5,481 nucleotides of DNA from Flavobacteriaceae bacterium. Its GTDB lineage: Bacteria > Bacteroidota > Bacteroidia > Flavobacteriales > Flavobacteriaceae. The stretch spans positions 1 through 5,481 of the forward strand of contig NVSL01000096.1 in NCBI GenBank assembly GCA_002401215.1, in the 5' to 3' direction. Made by a program: the position numbers and the translations under genes. This document shows, in pieces, positions 1 through 5,481 of the stretch. The notes beneath the pieces were generated by a model. It did not search any database and had not been told where the DNA came from. It was given only the letters and a program-made list of their open reading frames with translations. Each line of letters starts with the position of its first letter. Positions within the stretch are counted from its first letter, which is position 1.

Positions 1-311
1 TGCGTAGCATAATTATCTGCCATAGCATTTTGGACAACATTCAGCTTTTCAGGAAGGTTCATTCCCTCAACAGTTACGATATGTTTTCCGTTGGCATTTC
101 CTAAAGGTGATATACAAGAGGTGATACTTTGGTAGCTGATTTTATCATCAAACAAGATTCCAACCAAAACAGTACATGCTCCGCAGTCTCCTTCTCGGCA
201 TCCAATTTTGGTTCCTTTTAATTGCTTTTGTTCTCGAATAAAATCGAGTAATGTCATTCCGACATGAGCTGAAGTTTTGATAACTTCGTTATTTAAAATA
301 AATTGAATCAT
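1..311 (-). CDS. Xanthine dehydrogenase-type small subunit, N-terminal [2Fe-2S] domain (partial)
   Basis: The reading frame starts at an ATG (complement of 309-311) and stays open for 103 codons to the window edge, so the C-terminal part is missing. The visible protein is a plant-type ferredoxin domain. Cys38, Cys43 and Cys46 lie in GCREGDCGACTVLVG and Cys66 in the following SCISP, which is the four-cysteine [2Fe-2S] set of molybdenum hydroxylases. The last residues, VQNAMADNYAT, lead into the place where the second, helical [2Fe-2S] motif (QCGFCTPG in the family) should begin. The EGDCGACTVLVG form resembles bacterial xanthine dehydrogenase small subunits more than CoxS or isoquinoline oxidoreductase subunits. 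In that family this domain passes electrons from the molybdopterin subunit to FAD during purine oxidation. A FAD domain is expected beyond the edge but cannot be seen, so a short aldehyde-oxidase-type subunit remains possible. It is transcribed away from the rest of the window. No clear ribosome binding site precedes it, which is usual in Bacteroidota. Confidence 0.88.
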   Translation of the reverse strand, partial: MIQFILNNEVIKTSAHVGMTLLDFIREQKQLKGTKIGCREGDCGACTVLVGILFDDKISYQSITSCISPLGNANGKHIVTVEGMNLPEKLNVVQNAMADNYAT

Positions 312-403
312 AGGTAAGGGACAAGATAGAAAAAAACTAAACATATTTTTGAGCAAAAAAATAAATTATTAACAATTGGGAAAAAGGTTAAAGACCACTT
401 TTA

Positions 404-483
404 AAAAGACGTAAGATCGCTAGCGCTGAAAGACAAAAGATTTAAGACTTGTTTGTTGGAGGAAAAAACAAAAGATAAAGGTC
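404..483. repeat. Degenerate 7-bp-periodic repeat with AAGAC/AAGAT core
   Basis: Read in steps of seven, the tract gives AAAAGAC (404), GTAAGAT (411), an interrupting CGCTAGCGCT (418-427, containing the perfect palindrome CGCTAGCG), then GAAAGAC (428), AAAAGAT (435) and TTAAGAC (442). After two divergent heptads the same phase resumes with AAAAAAC (463), AAAAGAT (470) and AAAGGTC (477). The core is roughly nnAAGAY. The phase is kept over 428-483 and shifts by 3 bp at the palindrome. A similar heptad tract lies between two genes at 3494-3527. It is probably non-coding intergenic repeat DNA; its function is unknown. Confidence 0.5.
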
Positions 484-503
484 TCGACTGCGCTCGACCA
501 GAC
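480..503. repeat. CTCGAC-TGCG-CTCGAC intergenic motif
   Basis: Two exact CTCGAC hexamers (483-488 and 493-498) are spaced 10 bp apart, start to start, within GGTCTCGACTGCGCTCGACC. The outer GGTC and GACC can also pair. The element is much more GC-rich than the DNA around it. From memory, very similar strings recur between genes in Flavobacterium genomes, so this is probably one copy of a dispersed genomic repeat; I could not check that here. Confidence 0.45.
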
Positions 504-589
504 ATAATTTAGTTTTTGAAATGAGAGCGTAGTTTTATAATTTTTCGATATATTTACTTTTTATTGATTCTTACTTAAGAAATGTTCTC

Positions 590-625
590 GATACAATTTT
601 TTATCAAAAATTACTCGAACTGACG
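590..625. repeat. Hairpin-forming intergenic repeat, copy A
   Basis: This copy begins GATACAATTTT and ends CTGACG, as does copy B at 648-687. It contains a perfect inverted repeat, AATTTTT (595-601) and AAAAATT (606-612), around a 4-nt TATC loop. The stem is entirely A/T and would be weak. Both copies lie just upstream of the antiporter gene. Confidence 0.45.
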
Positions 626-647
626 CTGTAACTTAATTATAATCTTT

Positions 648-687
648 GATACAATTTTCTCCTATTGTCGAAAATTACGACCTGACG
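648..687. repeat. Hairpin-forming intergenic repeat, copy B
   Basis: This is the second copy of the element at 590-625. It shares GATACAATTTT at its start, AAAATTAC in the middle and CTGACG at its end, but has a different loop. Its inverted repeat is AATTTTC (653-659) with GAAAATT (670-676) around a 10-nt loop. The arms are kept complementary although one arm base differs from copy A (T in A, C in B). That conservation of pairing is suggestive but rests on a single change. Confidence 0.45.
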
Positions 688-731
688 GAGTCAAACAAAA
701 TAAACCTAACACTTATACCAACTTCAAGCTT

Positions 732-2213
732 ATGGAAGACTACGGATTTCTATCAATTCTACCGCCACTCATCGCAATAATATTAGCGCTCAGAACAAAA
801 CAAGTGTACATCGCATTACTTTTCGGAATTTGGTTTGCGTGGATTATTATGAGCGATTGGAATTTCTTAACAGGGACTTTAGCCACAATTGAAGGACTTG
901 TAAATGTTTTTAAATCCGAAGGAAATACAAGAACAATTATGTTCAGCGCCTTGGTGGGAGCACTCTTATTATTCGTTCAATATTCTGGTGGGGTCGCAGG
1001 ATTTGTCATCCAAATAAATAAATTGATCGATTATTTTGAAGACAAACAGAAAGGATATAGCCGCGTAATTGTTCAAGTTTTGGCAATGCTTACTGGATTA
1101 TTATTGTTTGTCGAAACAAGTATTAGCTCGCTAACTGTCGGAACTTTATACCGTCCCATTTTTGACAAGCTCAATATCCCAAGAGAAAAATTGGCTTATA
1201 TCGCCGACTCAAGTTCAGCACCTTCATCGATTTTAATTCCGTTTAATGCGTGGGGAGCATTTATTATGGGGCTATTATTAACCCAAGGAATTGAGCATCC
1301 GTTTTCGACATTAATAGCATCTATCAAATATAATTTTTATCCACTGATTGCAATTGTCATTGTGTTCATCGTCATCTTTTCAAAGAAAGATATTGGAGCA
1401 ATGGCAAAAGCTGAAAAGCGAACTCGAGAAACTGGAAAGTTATTAAATGACAACGCTACACCAATGGTTTCTGATGCTATCACTTCACTTACGCCCAAAG
1501 AAGGTGTAAAACCAAGAGCCTTTAATATGGTAATTCCGTTGGCGACCATGGTCTTAATGATGCCAATAAATTTGGCCTATACAGGCTGGGGCGAAGTAGA
1601 AACTTTCACTTCGTTTTCTAATCATTTGTCCCAAGCAATTGGAAAAGGATCCGGATCATCCTCCGTTTTATATTCAGTTATTGCATCGATATTTGTGGCG
1701 ATGATTTTATACAGATCACAAAAAATAATGAAAACCAAAGAGATGGTTGAAATGGTTTTAAAAGGAATTAGTGAGTTGATGCCTTTGGCTTTATTGATGT
1801 TATTGGCCTTTGCAATTAGCGATGCCTGCAACCAATTAGGGACTGGTCAGTTCGTAGCCAATTGGTCTAAAGAATGGTTAAGTCCAGAATTTTTACCCGC
1901 GGTTGTTTTTGTGATTAGTTCATTTATTGCTTTTTCTACCGGAACTTCTTGGGGTACATTTGCTATTATGTTGGCGATTTCAATTCCGATGGCAACGATT
2001 CACGGCACCGATGTGACTTTGGTGATTGCTGCAACTTTAGGTGGCGGAATTTTTGGTGATCATTGTTCGCCCATTTCCGACACTTCCATTATTTCGTCCA
2101 TGGCATCGGCGAGTGACCATATTGACCATGTAAAAACGCAGTTGCCTTATGCCTTAATTGGTGGAGTTATTACAACACTTCTTTATTTAGTGATGGGATT
2201 TATGGCGGTTTAA
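732..2213 (+). CDS. NhaC-family Na+/H+ antiporter-like membrane protein
   Basis: This is a 493-residue, very hydrophobic inner-membrane protein with about ten or more likely membrane helices. It falls in the Na+/H+ antiporter NhaC family (Pfam Na_H_antiporter type). The clearest signature is near the C-terminus, residues 437-456 (GGGIFGDHCSPISDTSIISS), matching the family's conserved GDHCSPISDT stretch. Two other family-like segments are YIADSSSAPSSILIPFNAWG (156-175) and FSTGTSWGTFAIM (401-413). A polar, probably cytoplasmic loop at about 218-265 separates two halves. Members exchange Na+ for H+, and some relatives move organic substrates such as malate/lactate, so the true substrate cannot be read from sequence. 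It is full length. The ATG at 732 is the only reasonable start in the open frame. It lies 7 bp upstream of the PBP4-like gene on the same strand, so the two are probably co-transcribed. Confidence 0.88.
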   Translation: MEDYGFLSILPPLIAIILALRTKQVYIALLFGIWFAWIIMSDWNFLTGTLATIEGLVNVFKSEGNTRTIMFSALVGALLLFVQYSGGVAGFVIQINKLIDYFEDKQKGYSRVIVQVLAMLTGLLLFVETSISSLTVGTLYRPIFDKLNIPREKLAYIADSSSAPSSILIPFNAWGAFIMGLLLTQGIEHPFSTLIASIKYNFYPLIAIVIVFIVIFSKKDIGAMAKAEKRTRETGKLLNDNATPMVSDAITSLTPKEGVKPRAFNMVIPLATMVLMMPINLAYTGWGEVETFTSFSNHLSQAIGKGSGSSSVLYSVIASIFVAMILYRSQKIMKTKEMVEMVLKGISELMPLALLMLLAFAISDACNQLGTGQFVANWSKEWLSPEFLPAVVFVISSFIAFSTGTSWGTFAIMLAISIPMATIHGTDVTLVIAATLGGGIFGDHCSPISDTSIISSMASASDHIDHVKTQLPYALIGGVITTLLYLVMGFMAV

Positions 2214-2220
2214 AATTTAT

Positions 2221-3489
2221 ATGATGTTAAAAAAAATAATCTTTCTATTTGGATTTATTCTGATTTTGGTTGGTTGTAAATCAGCTAAAATCACAAAACA
2301 TATTGATAAAACTTTGGATACTGAATTTTATAAAAATCAGTTTACAGGATTGTTGGTCGTCAATTCAAAAACAAAAGACACGATTTTTAATCACAATGCT
2401 AACAAGTATTTTTCACCAGCGAGTAACACAAAAATTGTAACGCTTTATACGGCGCTACAGTTTTTACCAGATTCTATTCCTGCTTTTAAATATTCAGTTG
2501 ACAAAGACACTATTTCGATTTTAGGAACTGGAGACCCAAGTTTTTTACACAATTATTTTATGGATAGTACCGCTTTAAAATTGACTCAAAAGTATGCAAA
2601 AGTAAATGTACTAGTTGACAATATTACTGATGAAAAATTGGGTCCAGGTTGGGCTTGGGAAGATTATGATACTTATTTTAGTCCGGAGCGGAGCGCTTTT
2701 CCAATGTATGGAAATGTGGTGACTGTGAGTAATAATGACGGTCTAAAAGTTTATCCATCAGCATTAAAAAGTAAGGTAAGTTATTCTGAAACTGAACGTC
2801 CTCGAAAATTGAATGATAATAAATTTTATTACAATCCAACTAAAACTCGAGAAGTTGAAATTCCGTTTGTGACTGATTCTACTTTGATTGCAGAATTATG
2901 GCAAGATTTATTGGGTGATAAAGTTAGCGTGTCAAATTATCATGGAGAGAAAATGGAAATGACTGCCTATAGCATTCCGTCAGATTCTTTGTACAAACGG
3001 ATGATGCAAAAAAGCGACAATCATTTGGCAGAACAAATCTTGTTGTTAGCATCATCAACTTTGTCAGATACTTTGAGTTCTAGTAACATGCGAAAACATA
3101 TTTTAGCAAATCAACTTGCAGATTTAAAACAACAACCTCGTTGGGTTGACGGCTCTGGATTGAGTCGGTATAATTTATTTACGCCTACATCTTTTGTTCA
3201 GATTCTATCAAAATTATATGCTGAGATTCCGCAAGAAAGATTGTTTGACATTTTTCCGGTAGGAGGAAAATCAGGAACTATTAAAAAATATTATCATGGA
3301 AAATCAACTCCATATATTTATGCCAAATCTGGAAGTTTTAGCAACAACTATAATTTAAGTGGCTACTTGATTACCAATTCTGGCGAGGTGCTTATTTTTA
3401 GTTTTATGAACAATCATTACCGAAAATCATCGGTTGAGATTAAGCGTCAGATGGAAGTGGTGTTGGAATATTTGAGGGAAGAATATTAG
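2221..3489 (+). CDS. dacB: D-alanyl-D-alanine carboxypeptidase/endopeptidase lipoprotein, PBP4 (peptidase S13) type
   Basis: The 422-residue product is predicted to remove terminal D-Ala from peptidoglycan stem peptides and/or cut peptide cross-links. Residues 1-19 form a lipoprotein signal with lipobox LVGC, lipidated at Cys19, so the enzyme should be anchored in an envelope membrane facing the periplasm. The penicillin-binding-protein motifs are all present: SxxK as S68-N-T-K71 in SPASNTKIV, SxN as S265-D-N267 in KSDNHLAEQ, and the third box as K369-S-G371 in YAKSGSFS. The roughly 195-residue insert between the first two motifs is typical of S13 enzymes. WVDGSGLSRYN (308-318) is also characteristic. 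KSG in place of the commoner KTG is a conservative change. ATG codons at 2221 and 2224 are both possible starts, differing by one Met. It follows the antiporter by 7 bp and converges on the amidase gene. The dacB symbol is by family; it is shorter than E. coli PBP4 (477 aa). Confidence 0.9.
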   Translation: MMLKKIIFLFGFILILVGCKSAKITKHIDKTLDTEFYKNQFTGLLVVNSKTKDTIFNHNANKYFSPASNTKIVTLYTALQFLPDSIPAFKYSVDKDTISILGTGDPSFLHNYFMDSTALKLTQKYAKVNVLVDNITDEKLGPGWAWEDYDTYFSPERSAFPMYGNVVTVSNNDGLKVYPSALKSKVSYSETERPRKLNDNKFYYNPTKTREVEIPFVTDSTLIAELWQDLLGDKVSVSNYHGEKMEMTAYSIPSDSLYKRMMQKSDNHLAEQILLLASSTLSDTLSSSNMRKHILANQLADLKQQPRWVDGSGLSRYNLFTPTSFVQILSKLYAEIPQERLFDIFPVGGKSGTIKKYYHGKSTPYIYAKSGSFSNNYNLSGYLITNSGEVLIFSFMNNHYRKSSVEIKRQMEVVLEYLREEY

Positions 3490-3493
3490 GACA

Positions 3494-3527
3494 GAAGACG
3501 GAGGGCTGAATACTGCGACTGAAGACT
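3494..3527. repeat. Degenerate GAAGACT heptad repeat in convergent intergenic gap
   Basis: The 49-bp gap between the two convergent stop codons is mostly filled by five near-tandem units: GAAGACG (3494), GAGGGCT (3501), GAATACT (3508), GCGACT (3515, one base short) and GAAGACT (3521). The consensus is close to GAAGACT. The core resembles the AAGAC heptads at 404-483. No strong GC-rich terminator hairpin was seen in the gap. Confidence 0.5.
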
Positions 3528-3538
3528 GCCAACTAATT

Positions 3539-4192
3539 TTATTCAGGAGTTTCTTTAAAATTCCAACTTTTAGTTGCTTCTTTAACCGCAGCTAAAAATG
3601 CTGTTCCAGGATCTGTTTTTTGCGTGCGGTAGCCATCGTCTTTTTCTAACCACAACTCGTGCCCTTCAAAATTGGTGTATTCATAATGTCCGATAACATA
3701 ATCGATTTTATATTTATCGGCTAAGTAATTCACCAACCAAATATTTGATTTTAATTGTGCATCTGTCAACGGAACTTCATCCGTCCCTCCTACATTTTCA
3801 ATCCCAATGGCGCAATGATTAAGACCGATTACATGTCTTGCCATGGTTTGTTCTGGCATCAATCTATAAATTGTCCCGTCTAAATCAACCAAGAATTGTG
3901 AAGACACATTTAAACCACTTACACTTTTAATGTCGGGTCTCCAATTTGGTAATGTTGAGTTTTTAAAAGCTTCGAATGATTTTTCGAAAGTCGGAATCGC
4001 AGTCCAATGCAAGACAATCATCTTTGGTATGATGAAGGCTTCTACTTGATCTAAACCATATCGTTCTGATAAATATTCTAATGTTAGTTCCTTTCTATCT
4101 TCATCAAAAGTTACAGGCTTGTCGATGATTTTATGTGAATCGCCACAAGAAACTAAAAATAAAAAGCTGAAGCTAAGTAGGATGTATTTCAT
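3539..4192 (-). CDS. N-acetylmuramoyl-L-alanine amidase lipoprotein (amidase_2 / AmpD-PGRP fold)
   Basis: The 217-residue product is predicted to be a zinc amidase that cuts the bond between MurNAc and L-Ala of the stem peptide. A lipoprotein signal with lipobox LVSC (lipidated Cys16) places it in the envelope, unlike cytoplasmic AmpD. By comparison with AmpD, the zinc ligands are H62 (IVLHWT), H169 (VIGHYEY) and D194. D194 lies in QKTDPGTAF, with K192 matching the AmpD catalytic-site lysine. E132 in CAIGIENVGG corresponds to the conserved active-site Glu region. All key residues are therefore intact and the protein should be active. No separate cell-wall-binding domain is present. The residues after Cys16 (GDSHK) are not the acid-rich stretch associated with surface-exported Bacteroidota lipoproteins, so a periplasmic location is more likely. 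It is transcribed convergently to the PBP4-like gene and divergently from the epimerase gene, with which it shares a 120-bp promoter region. Confidence 0.9.
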   Translation of the reverse strand: MKYILLSFSFLFLVSCGDSHKIIDKPVTFDEDRKELTLEYLSERYGLDQVEAFIIPKMIVLHWTAIPTFEKSFEAFKNSTLPNWRPDIKSVSGLNVSSQFLVDLDGTIYRLMPEQTMARHVIGLNHCAIGIENVGGTDEVPLTDAQLKSNIWLVNYLADKYKIDYVIGHYEYTNFEGHELWLEKDDGYRTQKTDPGTAFLAAVKEATKSWNFKETPE

Positions 4193-4205
4193 GAAAATCT
4201 AATTT

Positions 4206-4289
4206 AGAGAGAATGAAAATTTTACAGGTAAATTTACTTAAAATTAGGTAATTAACTCTCTTTTTTATTTAAAAAAATCAGTAAATTTA
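4206..4289. promoter_or_regulatory. Divergent promoter region with nested dyad symmetry
   Basis: The 120 bp between the amidase and epimerase start codons must hold both promoters. Three inverted repeats share almost the same centre near 4232: AGAGAG (4206-4211) with CTCTCT (4256-4261), AATTTTA (4218-4224) with TAAAATT (4239-4245), and the perfect palindrome GTAAATTTAC (4228-4237). GTAAATTTA recurs at 4281-4289. TAAATTTA is one base from the Bacteroidota -7 consensus TAnnTTTG. It sits about 23 bp before the epimerase ATG on the plus strand and about 36 bp before the amidase ATG on the minus strand, both plausible promoter distances. AGGTAA also occurs twice, 20 bp apart (4226 and 4246). The -33 elements are not convincing, and A/T richness makes such matches easy to find by chance. 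Confidence 0.35.
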
Positions 4290-4312
4290 TAGCTAAATAA
4301 AAATCCAACAAC

Positions 4313-5323
4313 ATGGAGATTATACTAAGACCTTACGAGCTAAAGTTAAAACATACATTCACTATTTCGAGAGAATCAATTGATGTACAACCAACAATAA
4401 TTGTTGAATTAAAAGAAGGTAAATTATCAGGTTTTGGCGAAGCGACTTCGAACCCGTATTACAACAAAACGGTACCGGTGATGATGAATGATTTGAATGC
4501 GGTAAAAAATATTATTGAAGAAGATTCAAGTTTAACTCCCGAAGAATTTTGGGCAAAGATGCATCCACATTTAAAACATGACATGTTTGCTTTGTGCGCT
4601 TTAGATTTGGCGTATAATGATTTGTATGCGCGTAAAAAAGGAAAGAAATTGTATGATTTATGGGGATATGATATTAGCAATAACCCGATGACAGATTATA
4701 CGATTGGCATCGCATCCGTTGAAAAAATGGTGGAAAAAATGAAAGAATTGCCTTGGCCAATTTACAAGATAAAACTGGGCACCAAAGAAGATATTAAAAT
4801 TGTTACCGAACTGAGAAAACATACCAATGCAATTTTTAGAATTGATGCCAATTGTGGCTGGGAAGTTGAAGAAACCATTAACAATGCAAAGGCTTTAAAA
4901 GCATTGGGGGTTGAGTTTTTAGAGCAGCCAATGAAAGCCGATGCTTGGGATGATCATAAAGAAGTTTATCAAAAATCGGTGTTGCCAATTATTGCTGATG
5001 AGAGTTGCCAAGTAGAAGCTGATGTTGCAAAATGCCACAATCATTTTCATGGTATAAATGTAAAATTAGTAAAATGTGGAGGACTCACCTCAGCTAGAAG
5101 AATGCTGAATGAAGCGAAAGAATTAGGCATGAAAAGAATGGTGGGTTGTATGACAGAATCGTCGGTGGGGATTTCGGCAATTGCGCATTTATTACCGCTA
5201 CTAAATTATGTTGATATGGATGGCGCCATCCTTTTAAAAGAAGATATTGCGACTGGAGTCACTCTAAAAAACGGGGTAGTTTCTTACAGCAGCGGCAACG
5301 GAACTGGAGTTTCTTTAATTTAA
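4313..5323 (+). CDS. Dipeptide epimerase (L-Ala-D/L-Glu epimerase-like, enolase superfamily)
   Basis: The 336-residue cytoplasmic enzyme belongs to the muconate-lactonizing subgroup of the enolase superfamily and should invert one stereocentre of a dipeptide by Mg2+-assisted proton transfer. An N-terminal capping domain (about 1-120) precedes the barrel. The catalytic lysine pair motif is K152-I-K154 (YKIKLG). The metal ligands are D178 (RIDAN), E204 (FLEQP) and D229 (IADES). The opposite-face lysine is most likely K251 in INVKLVKCGG. D301-M-D303 matches the DxD motif that binds the dipeptide amino group, which sets these enzymes apart from o-succinylbenzoate synthases and muconate lactonizing enzymes. 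R20 lies in the specificity-determining 20s loop. Known members include L-Ala-D/L-Glu epimerases of murein recycling, but others, including Bacteroidota enzymes, act on different dipeptides, so the substrate is not settled. It lies 6 bp upstream of the PLP-enzyme gene and is probably co-transcribed with it. Confidence 0.9.
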   Translation: MEIILRPYELKLKHTFTISRESIDVQPTIIVELKEGKLSGFGEATSNPYYNKTVPVMMNDLNAVKNIIEEDSSLTPEEFWAKMHPHLKHDMFALCALDLAYNDLYARKKGKKLYDLWGYDISNNPMTDYTIGIASVEKMVEKMKELPWPIYKIKLGTKEDIKIVTELRKHTNAIFRIDANCGWEVEETINNAKALKALGVEFLEQPMKADAWDDHKEVYQKSVLPIIADESCQVEADVAKCHNHFHGINVKLVKCGGLTSARRMLNEAKELGMKRMVGCMTESSVGISAIAHLLPLLNYVDMDGAILLKEDIATGVTLKNGVVSYSSGNGTGVSLI

Positions 5324-5329
5324 TTTTTG

Positions 5330-5481
5330 ATGAAGGTCAATCAATTTCCTGATAGAACAATTGCTGTTGATGGAAAAGAATTCCTGTATTTTGGAGGGAC
5401 TTCTTATCTAGGGGTTTCTACGCATCCGGAGTTTCAAGAATCTCTTTTTAAGAATATTAAAAAGTGGGGCGTTTTTTATGG
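5330..5481 (+). CDS. PLP-dependent aminotransferase class I/II-fold (alpha-oxoamine synthase-like) enzyme, N-terminus (partial)
   Basis: An ATG at 5330 opens a frame of 50 codons that continues past the right edge. The segment YFGGTSYLGVSTHPEFQES (20-38) resembles the N-terminal NDYLGLSTHP-type motif of alpha-oxoamine synthases such as 8-amino-7-oxononanoate synthase and 2-amino-3-ketobutyrate CoA ligase. KKWGVFYG (44-51) resembles the stretch that in this family leads into the G-x-G-x-S-R region. The PLP lysine and the rest of the active site lie outside the window, so the exact reaction cannot be assigned and a biotin role should not be assumed. The start lies only 6 bp after the epimerase stop codon, which suggests one transcript and a possible shared pathway. 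No distinct ribosome binding site is visible; the spacer is AT-rich (TTTTTG before the ATG). Confidence 0.75.
   Translation, partial: MKVNQFPDRTIAVDGKEFLYFGGTSYLGVSTHPEFQESLFKNIKKWGVFY

Larger units (their letters stand above)
312..731. other. 420-bp gene-free region between divergent genes, rich in degenerate repeats
   Basis: I find no convincing gene or RNA gene here. The flanking genes diverge, so promoters for both should lie inside. For the left gene, the minus strand reads TATTTTTTTGC across 353-363, which resembles the Bacteroidota -7 element TAnnTTTG but with two extra bases between TA and TTTG. For the antiporter, TAATCTTTG at 640-648 has one extra base in the same spacer, and no good upstream TTG element was found. 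The rest is occupied by low-order repeats listed separately: a 7-bp-periodic tract, a CTCGAC pair and two hairpin repeats. The frame of the antiporter is open back to a TGA at 621-623 but contains no alternative start codon, which supports the ATG at 732. Confidence 0.6.

Noticed and set aside
344..351. Exact plus-strand match TATTTTTG to the Bacteroidota -7 promoter element
   Set aside because: The nearest plus-strand gene starts about 380 bp further on, no -33 element is visible, and the local DNA is so A/T-rich that such a match is expected by chance.
404..503. Repeats considered as a CRISPR array
   Set aside because: The units are only 7 bp, degenerate and lack spacers; no cas genes are nearby.
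1337..1831. Two minus-strand open frames of about 70 codons inside the antiporter gene (1337-1549 and 1622-1831)
   Set aside because: They lie wholly antisense to a well-supported membrane protein, show no recognisable domain, and are explained by its codon pattern.
2221..2226. Tandem ATG codons at the PBP4-like gene start as a sign of translational regulation
   Set aside because: The choice changes the protein by a single Met in a signal peptide, and there is no other evidence of regulation.
3535..3562. Inverted repeat AATTTTA / TAAAATT around the amidase stop codon as a possible terminator
   Set aside because: The stem is all A/T with a 14-nt loop and lies mostly within the amidase coding end; it is too weak to call a terminator.
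4459..4680. Minus-strand open frame of 73 codons inside the epimerase gene
   Set aside because: It is antisense to a clearly conserved enzyme and has no recognisable motif or start context.

Overview
The window looks like chromosomal DNA of a Bacteroidota bacterium, most likely a Flavobacterium-like member of the Flavobacteriia. The DNA is AT-rich, start codons lack clear Shine-Dalgarno sequences, two lipoproteins carry lipobox cysteines, and the gene families are ordinary ones in that class. The genus is an inference from overall style; no 16S rRNA or other marker is present.

Layout. Positions 1-311 (minus strand) hold the first 103 codons of a xanthine-dehydrogenase-type iron-sulfur/FAD subunit that runs off the left edge. 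A gene-free stretch of 420 bp (312-731) follows. It is not featureless: it holds a degenerate 7-bp-periodic repeat, a CTCGAC double motif and two related hairpin-forming repeats. Next come two close-packed plus-strand genes: an NhaC-family antiporter (732-2213) and, 7 bp later, a PBP4-like D-Ala-D-Ala carboxypeptidase/endopeptidase lipoprotein (2221-3489). A 49-bp convergent gap carrying another heptad repeat separates these from a minus-strand amidase lipoprotein of the AmpD/PGRP fold (3539-4192). A 120-bp divergent promoter region with nested dyad symmetry leads to a dipeptide epimerase of the enolase superfamily (4313-5323). Six bp after it starts a PLP-dependent enzyme of the alpha-oxoamine synthase/aminotransferase type, cut by the right edge.

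How the genes fit together. Three consecutive genes act, by family, on peptidoglycan peptides. The PBP4-like enzyme would trim or cut stem peptides in the periplasm, the zinc amidase would release stem peptide from MurNAc, and the epimerase would invert a released dipeptide in the cytoplasm. This suggests a wall-peptide turnover or salvage neighbourhood, in which the NhaC-like carrier and the PLP enzyme have open roles. The individual families are well known. I see no CRISPR array, mobile element, RNA gene or phage gene, and nothing that clearly amounts to an undescribed system. The most unusual points are the gene grouping, the unresolved epimerase substrate and the intergenic repeats.
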